From: Candidatus Nanopelagicales bacterium
GTDB taxonomy: Bacteria; Actinomycetota; Actinomycetes; S36-B12; CAIYMF01
DNA: 56,939 nucleotides
NCBI GenBank assembly: GCA_025456015.1
Contig: JALOLK010000002.1
Coordinates: 1-56,939, forward strand
Reading direction: 5' to 3'
Part shown: piece by piece, positions 8,537 to 14,922 of the stretch
How positions within the stretch are numbered: position 1 is the first letter of the stretch
Layout: every line of letters begins with the position of its first letter
Notes under the pieces: model-generated
The model's database searches: none
What the model was told of the DNA's origin: nothing
The model's input: the letters and a program-made list of their open reading frames with translations, nothing else
Translations under genes and position numbers: made by a program

Positions 8537-8875
8537 TCAGTGCCCGCGCGGGTCGAGCATCACCAGCGCCATCCGGCTGGGGGCCAGGGCGAGCACCTCG
8601 TGGGGCACCCGGGTGCCGAGGTGCACCAGGCCGCCCGGCTCCAGCTCCACGGTGCTGCCGGCGGCCCGCACGCGCAGCCGGCCGTCGAGCACCTGCAGCA
8701 GCACCGGCACGGCGGCGGTGTGCTCGGTGAGCTCCTGCCCGGCGTCGAAGGCGAAGAGCACCACGCGCACCCCCTCGGCGCGCAGGACGGTCCGCGAGAC
8801 CGTCGACTCGGGCGCCACCGCGATGAGCGCGGCGAGGTCGCCGACGTGGGTGAGGGACTCGGGCTGCTCGGCCAT
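8537..8875 (-). CDS. Cupin-domain protein
   Basis: 112 residues forming a single small beta-barrel: LFAFDAGQELTEHTAAVPVLLQVLDG is the first cupin motif region and the PGGLVHLGTRVPHEVLAL segment the second. The metal-binding set is reduced (one histidine in motif 1, one in motif 2), so it may be a sensor or binding protein and not an enzyme. GGAGGAG precedes the ATG at 8875. It lies 98 bases downstream of the acyl-CoA dehydrogenase on the same strand and may be co-transcribed with it. Confidence 0.8.
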   Translation of the reverse strand: MAEQPESLTHVGDLAALIAVAPESTVSRTVLRAEGVRVVLFAFDAGQELTEHTAAVPVLLQVLDGRLRVRAAGSTVELEPGGLVHLGTRVPHEVLALAPSRMALVMLDPRGH

Positions 8876-8973
8876 GGGACTCCTCCGACGGGGCTGGGAC
8901 GCCTCCGAGCCAACCCCCTGGCCGGGGGTCGGGGCAAGGGCTGGTGGGCCCACCTCCAGGTGCCTCCAGGCGC

Positions 8974-10122
8974 CTACAGCCCGAGCCGGCGGGCGGCCAG
9001 CTCGGTCATGACCTCGGTGGCACCACCGCCGATCGCCAGGATCCGCACGTCCCGGTAGTGCCGCTCCACCTCGACGCCGTGCAGGTACCCCATGCCGCCG
9101 AAGAGCTGCACCGCCTGGTAGGCCACGTGCTCGGCGGCCGCGACCGCCGTGTTCTTGGCCAGCGCCGCCTCGGCCATCACCTCCTCGCCGGCGGCGTGCC
9201 GGACGGCCACGGCCCGCGTGTAGGTGCGCGCCACGTCGACCTGCCGGTGCATCTCGACGAGCTGGTGGCGGACGACCTGCCGGGTGGCCAGCGGCCGGCC
9301 GAACGTGCTGCGGGCCCGTGCCCACGCCAGCGCGAGGTCCAGGCAGCGCTGGGCGGTGGCGTAGGCCTGGACCGCCAGGGACAGCCGCTCCACGACGAAC
9401 TGCTGGGCGATCTGCACGAACCCGCCGTGCAGCGGCCCCACGAGGTTGGCGACGGGCACGCGGCAGCCGGCGAACGCGAGCTCGGCGGTGTCCGAGCAGT
9501 GCCAGCCCATCTTGGCCAGGCGGCGCACGACGCTGAAGCCGGGCGCGTCGGTGGGCACGACGAGCAGGGAGATCCCGCCCCACCCCGGCTCGCCGGTGCG
9601 CACGGCGACGGTCACCAGGTCCGCCCGCGCCCCGGACGTGATGTAGGTCTTGGTCCCGTCCACCACGAAGGCGTCGCCGTCGCGGACCGCGCGCGTCCGC
9701 AGCGCGGCCACGTCGGAGCCGCCGTCGGGCTCGGTGATGGCCAGCGCGGCGATCGCCGTGCCCGCCAGGACGGGCCGCACGAAGCGGTCCACCTGGTCGG
9801 GGTCCCCGGCGGCCACGATGTGCGGCAGGGCGATCCCGTGGGTGAACAGCCCGGCCACGAGCCCGCCGCTGCCCCCGGCGAGGAGCACCTCCTCGGTGAC
9901 CACCACCGTGTCGAGCAGGTCCCCGCCGCTGCCGCCGACCGCCTCGGGGAAGCCGACCCCGAGCAGGCCTGCCGCGGCGGCTCGCTCGTGCAGGGAGCGG
10001 GGCAGCTCCCCGGCCTGCTCCCAGTCCTCGAGGTGGGGCAGCACGTCCCGTTCGACGAACGAACGGGTCAGGGCACGCAGCGCGCGCCGCTCCGGGGTGG
10101 CGAACGGATCGTGTGCGGACAT
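8974..10122 (-). CDS. Acyl-CoA dehydrogenase family protein
   Basis: 382 residues, full-length FAD-dependent acyl-CoA dehydrogenase fold. Seen: ALAITEPDGGSDVAALRTRA (FAD/substrate loop), VVDGTKTYITSG, STFGRPLATRQ and the C-terminal AIGGGATEVM. The MCAD-type base position (YEG) is GG here. The likely base is E245 in VVERLSLA, as in the isovaleryl and long-chain branches. ATG 10122 is chosen because TACCGT lies eight bases upstream; GTG at 10128 is an alternative. It is divergent from the TetR-ACT-GNAT gene, whose product could control it by transcription and by lysine acylation. Confidence 0.88.
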   Translation of the reverse strand: MSAHDPFATPERRALRALTRSFVERDVLPHLEDWEQAGELPRSLHERAAAAGLLGVGFPEAVGGSGGDLLDTVVVTEEVLLAGGSGGLVAGLFTHGIALPHIVAAGDPDQVDRFVRPVLAGTAIAALAITEPDGGSDVAALRTRAVRDGDAFVVDGTKTYITSGARADLVTVAVRTGEPGWGGISLLVVPTDAPGFSVVRRLAKMGWHCSDTAELAFAGCRVPVANLVGPLHGGFVQIAQQFVVERLSLAVQAYATAQRCLDLALAWARARSTFGRPLATRQVVRHQLVEMHRQVDVARTYTRAVAVRHAAGEEVMAEAALAKNTAVAAAEHVAYQAVQLFGGMGYLHGVEVERHYRDVRILAIGGGATEVMTELAARRLGL

Positions 10123-10158
10123 GACCACCGACGGTACCGCCCTGCCTCACGACCCTCG

Positions 10159-10176
10159 CTGCCGCTAGCGTGGCAG
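10159..10176. promoter_or_regulatory. Inverted repeat overlapping -10 of the TetR-ACT-GNAT gene, candidate operator
   Basis: CTGCC (10159-10163) and GGCAG (10172-10176) flank GCTAGC. The hexamer TAGCGT inside (10166-10171) is the best -10 candidate for the plus-strand gene that starts at 10206. A palindrome placed on the promoter of a TetR-like gene in a divergent spacer suggests autoregulation. The half-sites are short, so confidence is modest. Confidence 0.35.
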
Positions 10177-10205
10177 TCCCACGCCCGGGTCGAGACGGGA
10201 TCGCC

Positions 10206-11909
10206 ATGGCCACCGACGACGAGCTTCGCGCCCGCATCATCGACGCCGCCGCCGAGCTGTTCGCCGAGCACGGCTACGAGGGCACCCGGCTGCGCATGGT
10301 GGCCTCGGCGACCGGGCTGCCGTCACGCACGGTCCGACGCCTCACGGGTGGCCGCCCGGAGCTCTTCGCCGCCGTCATGGCCGAGAAGGTGCGCTCGGAC
10401 GCCGGCCAGCGCCTGGCCGAGGCCGTGGCCACGCCCTCGGACGAGCCCGGCCTGTCGGTGCTGCTCGAGGCCGGACGCGCGGTGTTCACCGCCCCGCGGC
10501 GCAGCTGGGACGTGCTCGAGCTCGAGGCCATGACCCGGGCCCACCGGGACCCGGTCATGCGCGAGGTCGAGTCCGAGCGCATCGCCGTCCGGCGGGCCAA
10601 CGCCCGGACCGTGATCGCCCAGCTGCGCGCCTCGGGCACCATCGACGCCGACGTCGACGACGAGACGCTCACCCACTTCGTCCTGGCCCTGTCGGTCGGG
10701 ATGGCCATGGTCGACCCGGTCCTGGCCACCCGGCCGCGGGTCGAGGACTGGAACGGGCTCATCGCGCGCATCGCGCTGGCCATGGCGCCGGTCGACCTGG
10801 TGCTCCCCGCCGAGCCCGAGGCGCGGGTGCCCTGGCGGGTGCGCATCGACGTGCCCGACCAGCCCGGCGCGGTGGCACGCCTGGCCCGGGCGCTGGCCGC
10901 CTTCCACGTGCACACCATCGGGATGCAGGTGGTGCAGACCACCGACGGGATGCGCACGATCGACATCGCCCTCACGGCGCCCCCCAACGTCGACCCCGAC
11001 GAGCTGCTCGGGGCGGTCCGCGCCGCCGGCCGCAACGGCTTCATCACCGAGGGCTCCGCGCAGGACGCCCTGGACCTGCCCACCCGCGTGCTCGACGGGG
11101 CCACGGTGCTGGCCACCTACCCCGGCTGGGCCCCGCAGGCCGCGGCGCAACTGGTGGAGGCCGACCACTTCGAGGTCGTGGACCCGAACGAGGGCACCGA
11201 CGACCGGGCCAACGTGCTGCGGCTGCAGTGGACGCCCGACCGGCACGTCGTGCTGCAGCGCTCGTGGGCCCCGTTCGCCCGCGCCGAGCAGACCCGGGCC
11301 TCGGCCCTGCTGCGCCTGTCGGCGGCCATCGCGACGCTGTCCGGCGACGCCGACGCGCTGGGCTGGGTGGAGCCGATCAGCGGGGGCACGGTCTGGATCC
11401 GGCTGGCCCACCCGGAGGACGCCGAGCTGGTGGCGGCGATGCACGCGCGCAGCTCCGAGCGGACCCGGTACCTGCGCTACGTGTCCCTGGGCGAGTGGCG
11501 CGACGTGCAGCTGCGCCGACTGGCCGGCGGGCACCGCGGCGCGACCCTGGTGGCCATGAGCGAGGAGGGCGCCATCGTCGGCCTGGGCAACGTGTTCCCC
11601 GCGGGCGAGGCGGACGCGCCGACCCTCGGCGAGGCCGGCGACGCCCCGCGTGGTGCGGGGGCTGCGGAGCTCGCGCTCATCATCGAGGACGCCTACCAGC
11701 GCCGCGGCCTGGGCACCAGGATGCTGCGCCACCAGGTGGCGCTGGCCCAGCGGCTGGGCTTCACCGAGGTCGTCGCCGTCGTGCTCGCCGAGAACACCGG
11801 GATGCTCGGGCTGCTGCGCCGCACCGGCCTGCACTGGACCCACACCATCGACAGCGGCACGACGACCTGGCGGGCGAGCCTGCCACCCCGGCCGGACCCC
11901 CCGACCTGA
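10206..11909 (+). CDS. TetR-type HTH / ACT / GNAT acetyltransferase fusion protein
   Basis: 567 residues in three parts. Residues about 8-60 are a TetR-type helix-turn-helix (IIDAAAELFAEHGYEGTRLR, then ATGLPSRTVRRLTGG), followed by a helical ligand or dimer region to about 200. Residues about 210-280 are an ACT amino-acid-binding domain (WRVRIDVPDQPGAVARLAR). Residues about 395-560 are a GNAT domain with the acetyl-CoA loop QRRGLGTRM (Q498-M506). ACT-GNAT proteins are known actinobacterial lysine acetyltransferases regulated by amino acids; the added DNA-binding domain is unusual. The frame is uninterrupted, so the fusion is not an assembly seam in this sequence. Divergent from an acyl-CoA dehydrogenase. 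Confidence 0.87.
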   Translation: MATDDELRARIIDAAAELFAEHGYEGTRLRMVASATGLPSRTVRRLTGGRPELFAAVMAEKVRSDAGQRLAEAVATPSDEPGLSVLLEAGRAVFTAPRRSWDVLELEAMTRAHRDPVMREVESERIAVRRANARTVIAQLRASGTIDADVDDETLTHFVLALSVGMAMVDPVLATRPRVEDWNGLIARIALAMAPVDLVLPAEPEARVPWRVRIDVPDQPGAVARLARALAAFHVHTIGMQVVQTTDGMRTIDIALTAPPNVDPDELLGAVRAAGRNGFITEGSAQDALDLPTRVLDGATVLATYPGWAPQAAAQLVEADHFEVVDPNEGTDDRANVLRLQWTPDRHVVLQRSWAPFARAEQTRASALLRLSAAIATLSGDADALGWVEPISGGTVWIRLAHPEDAELVAAMHARSSERTRYLRYVSLGEWRDVQLRRLAGGHRGATLVAMSEEGAIVGLGNVFPAGEADAPTLGEAGDAPRGAGAAELALIIEDAYQRRGLGTRMLRHQVALAQRLGFTEVVAVVLAENTGMLGLLRRTGLHWTHTIDSGTTTWRASLPPRPDPPT

Positions 11910-11932
11910 CCGGGATCCGCCCTGTGGCGGAT

Positions 11933-11962
11933 TTGACCTTCAACCAGTCGGCCCCTCATAAT
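11933..11962 (+). promoter_or_regulatory. Sigma-70-type promoter before the PEBP gene
   Basis: TTGACC (11933-11938), an 18-base spacer and CATAAT (11957-11962). This is the most AT-rich intergenic spot near it and one of the closest matches to consensus in the window. It would give a leader of about 145 bases before the ATG at 12114. Confidence 0.55.
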
Positions 11963-11968
11963 GATCTT

Positions 11969-12012
11969 GAGCCCGGTCGTTGCTTGCTCCCCCGTCGGCA
12001 ACGGCCGGGCTC
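11969..12012 (+). terminator. Large hairpin: terminator of the upstream gene or structured leader
   Basis: GAGCCCGGTCGTTGC (11969-11983) pairs with GCAACGGCCGGGCTC (11998-12012), a 15-bp stem with one G-U pair and a 14-base loop. It begins seven bases after the -10 box at 11957-11962. It therefore either ends transcripts from the acetyltransferase gene or forms the 5' end of the PEBP mRNA. No U tract follows. Confidence 0.5.
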
Positions 12013-12113
12013 CCTGCTGCCCGCAGCACGGTGCGGCCCGCCCCTCCCCCCCGCTGGCGGGCCGCGCGGCGACGATGGTTGGCTGGGGACGCACGCCGTC
12101 ACCAGGAGGACCC

Positions 12114-12647
12114 ATGTCGCTGCGACGCGCCGTCGTCCCGGATCCCTACGACTTCCTGCCACCCCGGCCATGGTTCTCGCTGCGCAGCGACGACCTCGCC
12201 GACGGGGCCGTCATGCCGATGCGCCACGTGCACGGCTCGGCCGGTGGCGGCGACGTCTCCCCCCACCTGGCCTGGTCGGGCTTCCCCGACGGCACGCAGG
12301 GGTTCACCGTCACCTGCTTCGACCCGGATGCGCCCACCGCCTGCGGGTTCTGGCACTGGGTGGCGGTCGACCTGCCGGTCGGGATCACCGAGCTGCCCAG
12401 CGGGGCCGGCGCGGACGACGGCGGGCTGGTCGGCGGGTTCCACGTCGAGAACGACTTCGGCGCCCGCGCGTACGGTGGGGCCGCTCCGCCGCAGGGGGAC
12501 CATCCCCATCGCTACATGGTCGTGGTCCATGCGATGGACGTGCCGCGGCTCGGCCCGGACCATGCGGCCAGGCCGGTGCACGTGGGCTTCCACCTCGCGT
12601 TCCACACGCTGGCCCGCGCCCGGCTCACCGTGACCTTCCAGCACTGA
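12114..12647 (+). CDS. YbhB/YbcL (PEBP, Raf-kinase-inhibitor-like) family protein
   Basis: 177 residues, one phosphatidylethanolamine-binding-protein domain. Conserved elements: GGDVSPHLAWSGFP, TCFDPDAPTACGFWHWVAVDLP and the C-terminal HRYMVVVHAMD strand. Bacterial members bind anionic small ligands and have no firm enzymatic role. ACCAGGAGGA at 12101-12110 fixes the start. No signal peptide, so cytoplasmic. It has its own promoter-like sequence upstream and ends 35 bases before the DUF1015 gene. Confidence 0.88.
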   Translation: MSLRRAVVPDPYDFLPPRPWFSLRSDDLADGAVMPMRHVHGSAGGGDVSPHLAWSGFPDGTQGFTVTCFDPDAPTACGFWHWVAVDLPVGITELPSGAGADDGGLVGGFHVENDFGARAYGGAAPPQGDHPHRYMVVVHAMDVPRLGPDHAARPVHVGFHLAFHTLARARLTVTFQH

Positions 12648-12682
12648 TCCCGGCCGGACCGGGGGCCGCCTACGATGCCGCC

Positions 12683-13918
12683 GTGCCCCTGTTCGCCCCG
12701 TTGCGCGCCCTGCGCGCGCGCCCCGACCGGGCCGTCGAGGTGGCCGCCCTGCCCTACGACGTGATGAGCCGGGCCGAGGCGATCGCGATGGCCGCCGGGC
12801 GCCCGCACGCGTTCCTGCACGTCTCGCGGCCCGACATCGACCTGCCGGAGGGCGCCGACCCCGACGGCCCGGAGGCCCTCGCCCGTGCGGCCGAGGCCCT
12901 GGCTGGGCTGCAGGCCCAGGGCCTGCTGGTGCGCGATGGGGCGCCGGCGTTCCACGCCTACCGGCTCTCGGGCACCGTGGCCGGCCAGCCCGTCGGCCAG
13001 ACCGGCATCGTCGGCCTGGCCGACGTCGCGGCCTACGAGGCCGGTCGGATCGCCCGCCACGAGCGGACCCGCCCGGCCAAGCAGGCGGGCCGCGCCGCGC
13101 ACATCGAGGCGCTCGGCGCCCAGACCGGCCCGGCCTTCCTCCTGCACCCGCCGGCCCCGGCCATCCGCGACGTCCTCGCCCCGGTGACGGCCGCGCCCCC
13201 CGAGACCGACCTGACGGGCCCCGGTGGGATCCGCCACGAGCTCTGGCCGATCACCGACCCGGTCGCGATCGACGCCCTGGTCGCCGCCTTCGAGGCCCTG
13301 CCCCGGCTCTACATCGCCGACGGCCACCACCGCAGCGCCGCGGCGGCCATGGTGCACGCCCGCCTGGGCACGGCGGCCAGCGCCGGCTTCCTGGCCGTCG
13401 CGTTCCCCGCCGACGAGGTGACGCTGCTGCCCTACCACCGCCTGGTCCGGGCACCCGAGGGGCTCACGGCCGAGGCCCTCGTGGCCGCCGCGGGTGGGCC
13501 GTTCGCCGTGGAGGCCGCCGACGGCCCGGTCACCCCCGCGGCACCGGGCCGGTTCGGCCTGTACTGCGCCGGGCGCTGGTGGCGGCTGGCCGTGCGGCCC
13601 GGGGCTGCGACCCCGGACGGCGAGGACCCCGCGGACCAGCTCGACGTCGCCGTGCTGCAACGGCTGCTGCTCGGACCCGTGCTGGGCATCACCGATCCGC
13701 GCACCGACCCGCGCATCGACTTCGTGGGTGGGGTCCGGCCCGCCGCGGACCTCGAGCGGGCGGTGGACCACGACGGCTGGACCGCGGCGATCACCCTGCA
13801 CCCGACGACGGTCACCGACCTCGTGGGCGTGGCCGACGCCGGCGGGATCATGCCGCCGAAGTCCACGTGGTTCGAGCCCAAGCTCCTCGACGGCCTGGTC
13901 AGCCATGTCCTCGACTGA
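12683..13918 (+). CDS. DUF1015 family protein
   Basis: 411 residues. Family markers: VAALPYDVMSRAEA near the N terminus, the HERTRPAKQAGR stretch, YIADGHHRSAAAAM in the middle and IMPPKSTWFEPKLLDGL near the C terminus. HERT and DGHHR resemble ParB/Srx-fold kinase-like motifs, so a nucleotide-dependent small-molecule kinase role is possible, but this is inference. GTG 12683 has TACGAT exactly six bases upstream and no ribosome-binding site, suggesting leaderless translation. The last 14 bases overlap the sugar kinase gene, implying coupling. Confidence 0.87.
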   Translation: MPLFAPLRALRARPDRAVEVAALPYDVMSRAEAIAMAAGRPHAFLHVSRPDIDLPEGADPDGPEALARAAEALAGLQAQGLLVRDGAPAFHAYRLSGTVAGQPVGQTGIVGLADVAAYEAGRIARHERTRPAKQAGRAAHIEALGAQTGPAFLLHPPAPAIRDVLAPVTAAPPETDLTGPGGIRHELWPITDPVAIDALVAAFEALPRLYIADGHHRSAAAAMVHARLGTAASAGFLAVAFPADEVTLLPYHRLVRAPEGLTAEALVAAAGGPFAVEAADGPVTPAAPGRFGLYCAGRWWRLAVRPGAATPDGEDPADQLDVAVLQRLLLGPVLGITDPRTDPRIDFVGGVRPAADLERAVDHDGWTAAITLHPTTVTDLVGVADAGGIMPPKSTWFEPKLLDGLVSHVLD

Positions 13919-14864
13919 GGCCTCGCCGGCGCGAGGGACCATCTGCGTGGTCGGCAATCCCGGTCTGGACACCCTGGTGCTGCTCGGCGAGGACGCCCCC
14001 GACCTCGACGCCGACGGCCACTTCGTGCGCAATGTGGACACTCCGGGGCATGCGGCCTTCTACGCCGCGCTCACGCTGGCCACGCTCGGCCACGCGGTGC
14101 GCGTGCTCGGCAGCGTGGGTGACGACATCGCGGGGACGATGGTGCGAGCCGCGCTCGGGGCCGCTGGCGTGGACACGACGACCCTGTTCATCGATCCGGC
14201 CGGCACCGCGCGGTCGGTGAACCTCGTGCGGCCCGACGGCCGGCGCACCTTCTTCTTCGACGGCGCCGGGCACATGACGCTGCACCCACCCGCGGACGCG
14301 GTCCGGGCGGCGCTGGACGGCGCCGACCTCGTGCTGTCCGCGCTGCCCAACTGGGGCCGCGAGGTGCTCGTCGCGGCGCGCGGCGCGGGCATCCCGATCG
14401 CCGTGGACCTGCAGGACGCCCGCAGCCTCACCGACCCCTACCGCGCGGATTTCGTCGCCGCTGCGCAGCACCTGTTCGCCTCGGCCGCGCACCTGCCCGA
14501 CCCGCGCGCCGCGGCGCGGGCCTGGTGCGCGGCTGGGCCGGCCCGGACCGTCGTGTTCGGCCTCGGCGCCCGCGGCGCGCTGCTGGCCGAGCGGGCCGCG
14601 CCCGACGGCTCCCCGACGGGCGAGCTGCGCCTGCTCGAGCAGCCACCCCCCGGCCTGGACCTGCCCGTCGTCGACACGACCGGGTGCGGCGACGCCCTGG
14701 CGGTGGGGTTCCTCGACGGACTGCTCGAGGGACTGCCCGCCGCCGCCGCGCTGCACCGCGGGCAGCTGGCCGCGCGCCTGCGGGCCAGCGGCGTCGGGGC
14801 CAGCGTCGTGGTGGACCGGGCCACGCTCGCGCAGGCCGCGGCACTGGCCCCCACGAGCCCCTGA
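13905..14864 (+). CDS. PfkB-family carbohydrate kinase
   Basis: 319 residues, ribokinase fold. N-terminal strand ICVVGNPGLDTLVLLGE; substrate lid region; PfkB signature 2 as DTTGCGDALAVGFLDG with the catalytic base D263. The expected reaction is ATP-dependent phosphorylation of a sugar or nucleoside; the substrate is not readable. The ATG at 13905 lies inside the end of the DUF1015 gene, in another frame, so the two are almost certainly translated from one message. Confidence 0.87.
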   Translation: MSSTEASPARGTICVVGNPGLDTLVLLGEDAPDLDADGHFVRNVDTPGHAAFYAALTLATLGHAVRVLGSVGDDIAGTMVRAALGAAGVDTTTLFIDPAGTARSVNLVRPDGRRTFFFDGAGHMTLHPPADAVRAALDGADLVLSALPNWGREVLVAARGAGIPIAVDLQDARSLTDPYRADFVAAAQHLFASAAHLPDPRAAARAWCAAGPARTVVFGLGARGALLAERAAPDGSPTGELRLLEQPPPGLDLPVVDTTGCGDALAVGFLDGLLEGLPAAAALHRGQLAARLRASGVGASVVVDRATLAQAAALAPTSP

Positions 14865-14922
14865 GCGCCTCGCACGGCCTGCTCGGCGGGTGAGGCCCGC
14901 GAACCCTCCGTAGGGTGCCGTC

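Noticed and set aside
10128-10128. GTG as the start of the acyl-CoA dehydrogenase
   Set aside because: It lies only two bases after the TACCGT hexamer; the ATG at 10122, eight bases after it, fits initiation better, though the GTG cannot be excluded.
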